This document shows positions 1-13,624 of a stretch of DNA of 64,000 bases, in pieces. The position numbers and the translations under genes are program-made. The notes under the pieces were generated by a model that was not told where the DNA came from, did no database searches, and saw only the letters and a list, made by a program, of their open reading frames with translations. This stretch comes from Lytechinus pictus (taxonomy: Eukaryota > Echinodermata > Echinoidea > Temnopleuroida > Toxopneustidae). Location: positions 38,081,001 through 38,145,000 of the forward strand of contig NC_087246.1 of assembly GCF_037042905.1 (NCBI RefSeq). Direction: 5' to 3'. How positions within the stretch are numbered: the stretch's first letter is position 1; each line of letters starts with the position of its first letter.

Positions 1-1109
1 ATCTTCTCTTTCTTTTATAAAAATTTATTTCTGAAAAAGGGACAATTTAGTTATAATGAATTTATACAAATTTTATTTCATATTTATTAATCTGTTAAGT
101 CTAATGAGTGTGTGAAATTTGTTGACAGTGCATGAGGCCTGAAAACTGGATATTTTAAGTATTTTTGTAATAATGAATAGGATTCATTGGTTGATATATT
201 TTTAGCAAATAATGCGAGCGCAAATCGCGATCCGGATTTTTTTTAATGGGGGGATTTAAGTAGTTTGTTATAAAATTAATATATAGGTATACATAACTCA
301 CCAATCAAAACGCGAGCGCACAGCGCTAGCTCATAGGCCTTTATTATTTTTTTTTACAATCGAGACACCTGAAAAGGTATATTTAGAGAATCTTATATGA
401 AATATAAAAAGACAATACGTAGGCCTACTTGGCATATAGTGCGAGCGCACAAAATGTTGATTCAAACCATAAAACGGACATTTTCCAGAGCACTTAAACA
501 TAAATTGGTAAATAAAACAAAATAATGAAAGATCGATGTCCGAGCTGAATTATGTTTTGTATATTGATATCAAAACTTGATATTTTAAACTACATATCAG
601 CCTATTGAGCTGTATTTATATACTGACTTAAGAAGGACTATAAGGTATAATTCCTATTTTGATTGCTTGTCCTTTTCTCTTCCTTTTTTCTGTTTCTTAC
701 CCCTTTTTGCGCCACCATGGGGGGGGGGGCAAAATCTTTGCCCCCTGGATCGACCTATGTATGTTGACTTGAAAAACACTAACACTTACATGTGGGATTG
801 AAGCAGAGGATGCATACATCATTAATCAAATATTGCGAGCGCGTAGCGCGAGCTGAATTTGATAATAACCCTTTTTTGTGACCCTGAACAGGGTTTCTAT
901 CTCGCTAAACAGACTTAAAACTCGAAAACATTTTTTTTCTTCTGTTATCGTAAAAACTGGATATTTTAATTCAGCCGCATTAATTGAAGTTTTTTGGCAG
1001 GACATATATTTTATTATATCCCTTACTTAAGATTGTTGTATTGAGAGTGTACACAAGGAGAAAAAGAATAGTTTTACTACGAAAAACGTTTGCCATGAAA
1101 TAGTTCATT
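1..1109. other. AT-rich non-coding DNA with four GC-palindromic modules
   Basis: No reading frame of note. Short GCGAGCGCA-type modules occur near 211-228, 309-331, 439-452 and 832-852, several followed by their own inverted copy, as in GCGAGCGCGTAGCGCGAGC. The same motif appears inverted near 62731-62752. This looks like a decayed dispersed-repeat family. Confidence 0.5.
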
Positions 1110-1330
1110 TTCCTTGCTGACGTCACGCATAGTCCATTTTTTCCCTAGGGAAAAAGTGAACTGTACGTTTTTTTACCCCGCCCCCTACTCGATTCGCGAG
1201 CTGTGCGGCGCGATGCGAGCAGAGCGCTGCTCAGCCCAACGGTACTCTCTACTGCATGCCACGGGAAACTTTCGGCGAGCTGCACTAACCAGGTGCGCTC
1301 CCTGAACAGACGATCAATACGGCAAGGCTT
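1110..1330. promoter_or_regulatory. GC-rich patch with a palindromic CRE (candidate promoter)
   Basis: The patch contains a perfect TGACGTCA at 1118-1125, a TTTTTTCCCTAGGGAAAAA palindrome close after it, a CCCGCCCCC box and a run of CpG-rich sequence to about 1310. The surrounding DNA is AT-rich, so the patch stands out. No coding exon could be attached to it, so a regulatory role is only a possibility. Confidence 0.25.
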
Positions 1331-1474
1331 ATTGTTTTCTAAACTTCTCAACGATTGTTCCATCATCGACTTATTAATAATCGTTTTGCTGTAAAAGTCG
1401 GGTATCAACGAAGAATATCGTATGAAGAATATATATGAGTGGAAGGGATATAAAACAAATATACATTGACCCAT

Positions 1475-1606
1475 TCTCGGAACTGGCTAAAACTATTTGC
1501 ACTCAGGAACATCACATAGTACTATTCTCCCTCGGGCCGATGGCCCTCGGGAGAATAGTACTATATGATGTTCCTTCGATGCGAATAGTTTTAACCAGAT
1601 CCTCGA
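1475..1606. repeat. Long hairpin (inverted repeat, arms about 60 bp)
   Basis: The left arm ends ATTCTCCCTCGGGCC at 1538. A 3-base centre follows, and the right arm begins GGCCCTCGGGAGAATAGT at 1542. The arms pair with few mismatches out to AACTGGCTAAAACTATTTG and its partner near 1600. Probably a small MITE. Confidence 0.75.
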
Positions 1607-1679
1607 GTGTCATTGTATATTTGTATACTATAAACAGGCAATGTTGCGTCCCCGGTCGAAAATGAATTTGCATGAAGCC

Positions 1680-1915
1680 CTTTAAGTTCAAGGTCAATTT
1701 GGCGCCCTCGGTTGAACATAAACTTGGCGCCCCCATCATGTGAAATATAACTTTGCCCTCCCTCCCCTCTCTGAAACATGTATTTGTCGCATATGGTCAA
1801 AATTCAAATTAGCGCTCCCCTAGTTCGAACATCATTTTGGTGCCCCGCTAGATCGAACATCAATTCGGCGCCCCATAGTTCGAACGTCATTTTGGCGCCA
1901 TCAAATCGACGTCCA
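1680..1915. repeat. Degenerate tandem repeat with GGCGCCC core
   Basis: Units of about 25-40 bases of the form GAACATCATTTTGGCGCCCC(N)TAGTTC recur at least six times, with the core drifting to GGTGCCCC or TTGCCCTC. The best-preserved three units lie at about 1825-1905. The array abuts the polypyrimidine tract. Confidence 0.6.
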
Positions 1916-1920
1916 GGTCA

Positions 1921-2680
1921 ACATCTCCCTCTTCCGTTTCCCATCTCCTTTTCTTTCTTTTTTTCTTTCTTTTATCCTCATTCCCCTTCCTTCCTTTCTC
2001 TTTCTTTCTCTCTTTCTTTCCCCCTCTTCTTCCCCCCCCCCCCCTTTCTTCTCTTTCCCCCCATCTTTTCTTTCCCCCTTTTCTTCTCTTTTTGCTGTCT
2101 TTTCTTTCCCTCTTTTCCTCTCTCTTTTCTCGTTTTTCCTCTCTTCCCACTTACTCTCTCTCTTTTTTCTTCTTCTTTTCCCCCTTTTCCTTACTCCGTT
2201 CTTTTCTTTTCTTTCTTTTCCCTCTTCCACTTTTTTTCTCTTTTCCCCTTTACTTCTCCCTTTTTCTTTTTCTTTCCTTCTCCCTTTTTTCTCTTTTAAT
2301 ATTTTTTCTTCTCTCTCTCCACTTCCTCCCTCTCTCTCTTTCTTCTTTTCTTTTCCCCTCTTCCTCTCTCTCTCTTTTTTCTTAATTTCTTCCCATCTTC
2401 CTCTCTATTTGAATATTCTTCTCTTCCTTCCTCTTTTTTTTTCTTCTTTTTCATCCTTTTCCTTTCTCCTTTCTTTTCTTCTCTTCCTTTTCCCTCCTCT
2501 TTTTTCCCTCTTCTTTCCCATTTTTTTCTTCTCCCTTTTTTTCTTTGTCTTTCCTTTCCCCTTTTTCTTATCTTCCTTTCTCCTTCTTACTCTCTTTTCT
2601 ATTCTCTTCTTTTCCCATCTTCCTCTTTCTTTTTTAATTCTCTCCCTTTTCCCCTCTTCCCCCCTCTTTTTTTTTGAGCT
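1921..2680. repeat. Polypyrimidine (CT) tract, about 740 bp
   Basis: Almost uninterrupted C/T on the + strand, without a fixed period. Open frames rich in Phe/Ser/Leu on + and Lys/Arg/Glu on - across it are compositional artefacts. The tract ends abruptly at a T-run followed by GAGCTGGGGGTGGGGGGG. Confidence 0.9.
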
Positions 2681-2822
2681 GGGGGTGGGGGGGTTGAGGC
2701 AGTTCCCCCTCGGCCCTCCATGGATCCGCACCTGATAGAACCCCATGGCCTCGTATCATTTGATCTTTGGACCTCTCGATGACATTTGATATATCTGATC
2801 ATAATTTTACACACACTGCGGA

Positions 2823-2894
2823 CTATCGGACCCGCGGTCTATCGGACCCGCGGACTATCGGACCCGCGGTCTATCGGACCCGCGGTCTATCGGG
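2823..2894. repeat. 16-bp tandem repeat (four and a half units)
   Basis: CTATCGGACCCGCGGT repeats exactly at 2823, 2839 (one change), 2855 and 2871, then breaks off at CTATCGGG at 2887. Each unit contains a CCGCGG palindrome. Confidence 0.9.
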
Positions 2895-3529
2895 ATGTCC
2901 CCGAAAATGCATATGGACTCTACAGTGTACAAAATGCGACATTTCTGAAATTAGAGTTTTCAAGTTTAAGACCCTATAAGTTTACAACTAATAATGGTAT
3001 CCAGTTAGAAATTTGTACACATAATAATTGTATATCAGTAAAGTTTTCTGTAACGTTTCGTGGCAATTATCTCATTTTTCTGAGATTTATGGAAAATCAA
3101 GTATTTTAAAAAAATTCAATTTTTGGAAAAAAATGAAAAAAAATAAAGTTTTCTACCATAAATCTCAGCCAAATGACCTATTTATCCCATATAAATAGTA
3201 TCTAATTGTAGGAAATTTATTTATCTTTCATATGACACTAATTTTGTGGCAATTGAATGCTTATTTCAAACTCTATGTACGAATATTTGAATTTTCTGAA
3301 AATATGGCGGCCATTTTGAAAAAAGCGCCCTCACGGGTTAATTTTCAGGATACAGCCTGGTTATCTCATATATTCATATTCAGCGTAAAAAACTGGTCTA
3401 GGAGCACTATGTGAAAATTTCTCCTTTTCCGTGTGGCACCTTGCTCAATTATAACCCGGACTATATAGAGATTACGATTCAATGACTGATGAAATAAATG
3501 GAGGCGCAATACGTATACGGCTTGCTCGC
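2895..3529. other. Non-coding, nothing recognised
   Basis: AT-rich sequence without a recognisable exon or clear repeat boundary. The phrase GTGGCAATTNNCTCATTTTTCTGAGATTTATGG and its relatives hint at an old dispersed repeat. Confidence 0.4.
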
Positions 3530-3790
3530 TAAATCCAATTCAATTATTCAAATCACTGAGTTGTTTTATTTTCCACTTTCAATTTCGATTTCATATTTAC
3601 AATTATGATACAATTGACATAGTAACATAACATAATCACATTTGAAGTATATACAAAAATTGATATTATAACATTACAATAGACAATTCTCAAATTGAAA
3701 TATGAATAATTGAAAGGGAGGGAGGGCCAACTGAAAAGCAGAGCTTGTATAATGTAGCCCCCCCCCCCGATATTGTAATTACGTGTTTAT
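3530..3790 (-). mobile_element. LINE 3' end fragment (3' UTR only)
   Basis: Read on the - strand, 3721-3765 gives CCCCCCCTACATTATACAAGCTCTGCTTTTCAGTTGGCCC-type sequence, which resembles the + strand around 36842-36890. The fragment then runs to an ATTGAATTGGATTT end near 3530. It probably belongs to the same LINE family as the element at 36640-37095. Confidence 0.45.
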
Positions 3791-3842
3791 AGCAACTTAA
3801 TTGTTGTTTTATTAAAAAAACAATATTTACAGTTATGTAATA

Positions 3843-4524
3843 TGTAGGGGAGGGCGGGGTAAATTGTGACACTTTCTGGGGTAAGTTGAGCCACAAAGAC
3901 TATGTACAAAATGTATGCGGGAAGAACCAGCATGTCATTTTTTTAATTTAAAGTCTTTTCACTTGCTAATTCTCTATAAATACCAACATCCTCTAAAAGT
4001 AAAAGAACTGTCATATGAATTTGCTCCTTTCTGCTTGCATATCAATGGCTTTTTAAGGTTTGTTTGTATTTTTAATTATACATTACCATAATAATTACCA
4101 TGGCTCAACTTGCCCCATGTTGGCTGGCTCAAATTACCCCAGTCCGAACTTAATGCGATATTTGAAATCCATTCATTTCTTGTGCATCCATCATGTAAAA
4201 GACTATGACAGAAATGAGAATCCATACCAGGACTAACAATATTCAGTTATTGTTCTTATTTTTTTATTATATTTAAAGACATGTGTGCAAAAAAAGCACT
4301 GATCTATTTCACACCTTTTTTTTTGTTTTTTTTGGCTGAAATTTGTATTTTCCCCTCTAAAATATACTTTTTGTTTCAAAGTTTAAAACAATGTGGTGGG
4401 GTTAATGGTTATGTAATGGGTCATCAATACATGACACCACCACAATGTCTGACTCATTCATTATTGGCCTGGGGGTGGTGTCTCAACTTGCCCCTATGCT
4501 CAACTTACCCCGCCTTCCCCTACA
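3843..4524. mobile_element. Non-autonomous DNA transposon (MITE) with 20-bp TIRs
   Basis: Terminal inverted repeats TGTAGGGGAGGGCGGGGTAA (3843-3862) and its complement at 4505-4524 differ by one base. The subterminal phrase CTCAACTTGCCCC recurs internally near 4105 and 4480, and GGGGTAAGTTGAG near 3878. No transposase is encoded in 682 bp. Confidence 0.8.
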
Positions 4525-4639
4525 TTATGATACAAATCATAGGCGTGATATAAAAAATCATGCATAGTATCTACAAATAATTAAAGATTTCCTACTTAGC
4601 ACTGAAGGCTTAATTTGAAATTGATGAATTGAATAGGTA

Positions 4640-5553
4640 TAATGTTTAAAGTTAAACATTATTTACCTCCTCAAGCATTACTCTCAATTTATAATTCTAT
4701 TTTACTTCCACATATCACTTATTGCAATATTGTAATGGGGCTCATTCAAATAAAAAAATCACCATATCCTTTTACTTCAAAAGAAAGCTATTCGTTTGTG
4801 TCGTTTGTGTGCCGACGCTGGTTTTTATGAAAATACTGGTCCCCTCTTTAACCGTTTCAAGACTTTAAAAATTGATGATATACATAAATTTCAAATTGCT
4901 TTGTTTATGTTTAAATTTCACTGTCGCCAATTACCATTAACATTTGATCATATGTTCCTTTTGAATTCGTTTATTCATAATTATCCTACGAGAACCTCAA
5001 CAAATTTACATTTATCAAATCCGCTAACTGCCTTAGCCCATAGGTCAATAAGACATACTGGTCCAGATACCTGGAATGATATAGCTTTAACAATACGTGG
5101 TGCTCCTACATTGAACAAATTTAAGTTTGAGTTTAAGCATTCCATTATTAGCACTTATTTGAGTTAAGATATTGTTCTATCATCAGTTTCATGACTTTCA
5201 TCATATTGCATACTTTATTTTTTGTATTATTTTATACGACGTATCTATGTTAAACATAGTAATATTAATCGATACACGGCTGGTGTGTTATTTTCATTTG
5301 ATTTATTCTTGACATGCTTGATGTGTTTTCCTTTTGGCCCTGCTTTTACTGTAATTTTTAAATATGACTTATATTGATTTTATTCAGGGCCGTAGTCTTT
5401 CTTGAGGGGCGTCCTTTTCAAGCCTTGTGCTTATGACTGTTCCCTCCCATGCAATGATTGTTTATTGTTATTTTACCATGAGATATTGTCAATATATTTT
5501 CTGTTGTATGATTTATTTTTGCATGGAAATAAAGAATCAATCAATCAATCAAT
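4640..5553 (+). mobile_element. Non-LTR retrotransposon 3' fragment (CR1/L2/Jockey-like), decayed
   Basis: The frame encodes the end of a reverse transcriptase and its C-terminal domain: LPPQALLSIYNSILLPHITY, CNIVMG, then LFNRFKTLKIDDIHKFQIAL and HTGPDTWNDIA, with a stop at 5167. A frameshift near 4770-4800 separates the two halves. A 3' UTR follows and ends in AATAAAGAATCAATCAATCAAT. The 5' part, with the endonuclease and catalytic FADD, is absent, as in a typical 5'-truncated insertion. Confidence 0.8.
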
Positions 5554-5829
5554 AATAATCATTTAGTAGAAGTGATTTAAGTCTTTTTTTTTTACATTTG
5601 TATAGAATTACATTGTTTTATATCATTTGGAAAAGAATTCCAAATGATGATCTATTCAGTGGTAAATGGAAAGAGTTTGCTTGGCGAGTGAAGTGACTAT
5701 GAATCGAACTATTAAAAAAAAGAAATTTATCAATGAGAGGCAAAGGCAGTTGTATATAGTGTTAAGCTTGAACATAAACTGTCCAAGTTGAAAAGTGTAC
5801 ATTTCAGAATTTTATTTTTTAAGAATAGA

Positions 5830-8800
5830 TTATTTGTAAATATGCATTATTTATTACACGAAAAGCTCTTTTTGCAATATAAATAGTCTATCGATTAGGC
5901 AATTTGTTGCATTACATAAAGCGATAAGTTTGTAATTTAAGTAAGGGAGGATTAATGTAGAATACAAGGATAACATAATAGAGTGTGGTAAGAATTTTTT
6001 TTTATTTACCAAGGATGCCAGTATTTCGAGCAGTGATTTTTTAGACATTGTCAACGTGCAGTTTCCAAGAAAGCTAGTCCAAGGAATCGAGTTGATCGGA
6101 CCCTTTGGATGACAGTACCATCAAAATTACATAATTTGGCAAAGCTTCAAATTTATTACTAAACAACATATAACTAGTTTTATCAAGGTATAGTAATAAT
6201 TTGTTTGCAATGTTTTTAAGTTCTTTATTTAAAAATTACGTCAATTGTATTGGATCATGATGTGAGAAACATATATTTGAATCATCAGCAAAAAAATATG
6301 AATTGAAGTAACCTAGACGACTTTTCAATATCATTAATAAACAAGAGTGGGCCAAGATGTACTGCCCTGCGGAACTCCGCAATGGGCAGGTTTGTGTTCA
6401 GAGAAATTATCATTAACATTATTAAGGGAAACGAACTGGGAGCGCCCTTTAAGATAATTCCTGAACCATATCAATGGTTTTCCCCGAATGCCGTAGTGAA
6501 GGATTTCATGATCAACATTATCAAACAGGCGCGTAGCCAGGGGGGCGGTGGGGGGCGGTCGCCCCCCCCAAAAAAAAAAACGTCCCAAAAAGAAAAAAAA
6601 AGGGAAAAAAGAGAGGAGAAAAGGACAAGCGAAGGGAGGAAAGGTAGCTTTGTGGTGTTTTTTTTTTGTATTCTTTATTTATTTTTTCTTAAAAGAGAAA
6701 CTCCTTCACTCTTGCTCTAAATTTATATATATATGTATTTTGCTTCCGCGCTGCGCGCGGTTAAATGACAATATTGCAGTTCTCCTTTGTTTCCCTCACC
6801 CTTTCTCTAACCCCTTTTTTCCACCTCAGCTATATGTGTTTCTTGCCAGTTCAAGTTCAAATGTATACATTATTGCATGGGTTTTGAGTAAGGTTAGGCC
6901 GAAGTGTATGAAGTTATCTTTTTTTTCAAATTGATCGCCCAACTTCTGGTCGGGTCGGCTCCGGGCGGGTAAAATCTTTATATCAATTTCTGCCGTCACC
7001 TCCATATAGGCAACAAAAAACACAATTTGAGGGCAAACAGGTTCCTAATTTAAAAAGAGGAAGGTATAAAATTCGTGTCGTATCAAATAAAAAAGTACAA
7101 TATTTTTTTAATCAGATTCTATTTAACTTCATCTTATTTCCCTGCACATTCATCTCCTGTCCTATTTTGCGCCCTCGGTTTGAAATTTTGAATGACACTT
7201 AAGTTTCTTTATCATTCAAAATGAAGCGCTTCAGGATAAGTCAAAAAAATTATACATCATCCTTTTTTTATATGATTTCAATAAATCACAGAAGTTTCAA
7301 CTTTTTGCGCGGTATTTTCCTTGTAATGAAGTTCCATAATATTAGAAAATCAATTGAATTAGAGCCGATAGGTATAGGGATATCTGCATTTGATGAAACG
7401 TCCGCCCTTTGAAATTTCAGAGTTTCGAATTGCTCTGCGCGGGAATGAATATCTCCCTCCCGGCATATACCCTTCTTCTCCTCTGTTTTGCGAGTTAAAG
7501 ATACTGTCGCTAAATTGTTTGTAATCAAATCTGATCTTTCAAAGGGAAGCATTCAATATAACTTAGAGAATACCCTTTTCTCAGGACCCTTTTCTTTGCA
7601 AACAATAAATGACAAAACGCTTTAGCTTCCGTGCTTCGCGCGGGGTAATAATTATTTTAATTTCCTCCATTTTATCCCTTTCTTGTGCGTTCATAATCAC
7701 TTTTGAAAACAAGGTTCAAAATCACAATATAGTCAACTGAATTGGAGCTGATATAGGTACTAGAGATAGGAGAGACGGCTCCTTTTCATTTTAATTTATG
7801 AAACACCCAAAAGCTTCGCGCTTCGCGCGGGAGGGGGAAACTCCCCCTCCAACTCCCTGCACCATCCCGCTAGGGAGCGCGCTTCGCGCGCTCTGTAAGT
7901 GTTGGCACGCTTCGCATGCATTTACCGCCCCCTCCAAAATGAAATCCTAGCTACGCGGTTGGTATCAAATGCTTTAGACAAAATAATCTATGAACAAACC
8001 AACCGTATTAGAAGACTAGTCACTTTCTTCGGCAACCTTTTGAACTAAAGAAAGTATTGCATGAGTAGTGCTACCCTTTTCTCGAAAGCCATATTGAGTA
8101 TCAGAAAAGAAATATTGTGCTTTTGAAAAAAACTTATTGTACGAATGAGGACCAACTTCTCAAGGATTTTAGACAAAGTTGTTAGCAATGAAATGGGTCT
8201 ATAATTATTTGTTAGCTCTCTATCACCCTATTTGAAAACCGGAATTATTTTCTAAATTTTCATTGATTCTGGAATATGTCCAGATGATAAAGGATGAACA
8301 ATATAATTTATAGATTTTTATTTTTTGTAAAACGTTGTTCCATCAAATCCTGCACGCTCATTCAATTTCAGCCTAGATATGATTTTGATTATTTCTTGTG
8401 GGTAGGTGTAGGAGAGAAAAATAAAGAACTTTCGTTTCTATCATTCAAATAGTTATGAAAAGAGTGACTGTTGATGGTTTATGGCTAACAAGGTTAAAAC
8501 CTACATTTAATAATTATTGTTAAAATGTTTGCTATTTGAACTGTATTCACAAATATTGCATTGTCATGCCTAAGCTTAGTATTCCTAGGATGCTTTGATC
8601 CATTGTGTAGGGTAGAATCGATTTTCTTCCATGTTCGTTTTAGATCATTTTGACAGCTATTAAACTGGTCATGATAATATACCTTTTTTGCTGTACGGAT
8701 GACCCTTGTAAGTACATATTTGGTATACTGAATCCTTGTTTGATCAGTAAATTTAGACATATATTTATAGTACAACCTATTTTTCGATTTATTGATCGCA

Positions 8801-9700
8801 GAATCGAATTCATAATCCGAGGAAGTCTTGGCGACCTCTTATAATTTTTAGACTTTAGTGTAGAAAAAGGAATATTTCGATCTAAATGAGATATGAAAAT
8901 GTCAATAAATTTATCTTCGTTATTGAATACATCATCCCAAATTTCTTCCTCAATTAAGGCTTAACTAAAAACGATCAATGTTTTCTCCACTAAACACGCG
9001 TCTATTTGTAAAATCACTGGGGGTATTATTTGGTTGAAAATGATCAGTGTAATGCACAAAAGTCGGAAAATGATCAATAATATCTGACAGAACAATTCCA
9101 GCATTAAACTCTGAATGCATATTTGAAAAGAAGTTGTCAATGAGAGTTGCTGAAGTTCTGGTTATTCTAGTGGGCCTAGAAATGAGTGGTAGGAAGGAAG
9201 CAGAGAGGAATGTGAACATTACTTGATAAAAGATCATAATTAAAATCTCCCATTATTATACACTTTTTTGTTTAGAACAGAATGATGATTTAAAGAGTTA
9301 TTCAATGAGTCGAGAAAATCAGTATGGTTGCTTTGAGGTGGCTGATAGATAACTCCTAAGATGGTTTTACATTATTTTGGTCATTAATCTTGATAAATAA
9401 CGTTTCCCTTACTAGTATATGAATGTAATGTCTTCAATGATACTATATTCAAAGTGACTCGGTGCGAAGAATGCAACGCTACCACCTATTCTATTTTCAC
9501 GATTTGTAGAAAGCATTATCATGACCAGGTAAAAGAAATGTCATTTCTGTCTGAAAGCATTTTCAGTTAAACCTAATAATGTATTTTGTGGAACTCGAGT
9601 ATTATCAAGAAACATAGGAAGACCTCATAATTTTTATATTTACACTTCTGATATCAAGGTGTAATAGGGATAAGCAGGAGTCGGCAAACTTTCGAAAACA
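5830..9700 (-). mobile_element. Decayed non-LTR retrotransposon (CR1/L2/Jockey-like), interrupted
   Basis: Read on the - strand from 9700 downward. Endonuclease fragments include GVIYQPPQSNHTDFLDSL (about 9290-9350) and SATLIDNFFSNMHSEF (8965-9237). A linker lies at 8494-8775. RT motifs NYRPISLLTT-like (about 8170-8220), SKAFD (about 7965-7985), NVDHEIL then GIRGKPLIWFRNYLKGRSQF and CGVPQGS (6334-6518), FFADDSN (about 6270-6295) and SLYSTLILPYLNY (5854-6054) follow in the correct order. Several stops and frameshifts make it non-functional. A DNA element occupies 6526-7962. Confidence 0.8.
6526..7962. mobile_element. DNA element nested in the LINE, flanked by TATCAAA duplication
   Basis: TATCAAA stands at 6519-6525 and again at 7963-7969. 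Between them is a 1,437-bp element whose ends, GCGCGTAGCCAGG and CTAGCTACGCGGTTGG, are imperfect inverted repeats. Deleting it with one TATCAAA restores the RT codons SKAFDNVDHEIL exactly. A 7-8 bp duplication suggests a hAT-like origin. Internally it carries GC-palindromes such as TTCGCGCTTCGCGCGGG near 6747, 7627, 7815 and 7872, and no transposase. Confidence 0.75.
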
Positions 9701-12785
<3,085 letters not shown>

Positions 12786-13620
12786 TATCGCATGACAGTC
12801 ATTTGTAAAGATGTTCCATCAACACCAACTTAAATTTCCTTCATTAAAACATGCTAGTAATATATATTTTAGATAAAATCTGGGAATAGTTGTCATCTGA
12901 GCCCACTTCAAGAAAGTCTTCACATTTGTATGAGGCCTTCGCTACATATGATAACAAAATAAAAAACAAATGTGAATATGGTAAGAATTTTGTTTGAATG
13001 AAAGTCTATTGGCTTAAATATGTCAAAACATGTAACCAGCTCAATATTTCTTTCTTTGATAAAGATAGAGAGAGTTAAATGATTGCATTTGTGTGAAGGC
13101 GATTCACTAAACCTTAGCATGGTATCAATCATAACTCATCAGTGTACAGTTTGCATTAGTACCATAACAATATGGTCTTCAATCAGACCTGTCTTCTATA
13201 TTTTAAATGAGTTCCATTGTATTATCAATTTATCCTCAAACTGGCCATAGAGGATAGTACTCCAAAATTACAAATTTTCAGTATATATATCAAAGAATAG
13301 GAATATACAATTACATTATATACAAATACATTATAATTGCCATGAATGTAGAAGAAATATTATGAAGGCCAGCATTCCATTGAAGTGTGGTTTAAAATCC
13401 TAGTTGAGACTTGGGTTAAACCAAGGTTTAATCATCAGAAGACCACCCAAACTGTTTGGGATAGACATCTTTTATATCAATGGACCAAAGATCTTCATTT
13501 TTCTATTTGGCCTAACGTTAACAGTATACTTCATGTCATGAAAGTGGTTTATTTCATACTAGCACATTAATTATGTGGAGCTCATCTGGCATTGTGCAAA
13601 GAAATTTACCACAATTTTTT
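12786..13620 (+). other. DECR1 3' UTR and downstream flank
   Basis: Starts at the DECR1 stop. AATAAA at 12958-12963 is the nearest good polyadenylation signal. Beyond it I see AT-rich DNA without a gene, up to the tandem array. Confidence 0.45.
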
Positions 13621-13624
13621 ATTT

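Noticed and set aside
1778-2746. Open frames of 87-173 codons rich in Phe/Ser/Leu (+) or Lys/Glu/Arg (-)
   Set aside because: They arise from the polypyrimidine tract and have no domain, codon pattern or homology.
4281-4553. 90-codon frame on + at 4.3 kb
   Set aside because: Lies inside the 682-bp MITE and crosses its right terminal repeat.
6334-6588. A single 84-codon RT-like protein starting at 6588
   Set aside because: Its first 20 residues are read from the nested DNA element; only the part below 6519 is LINE sequence.
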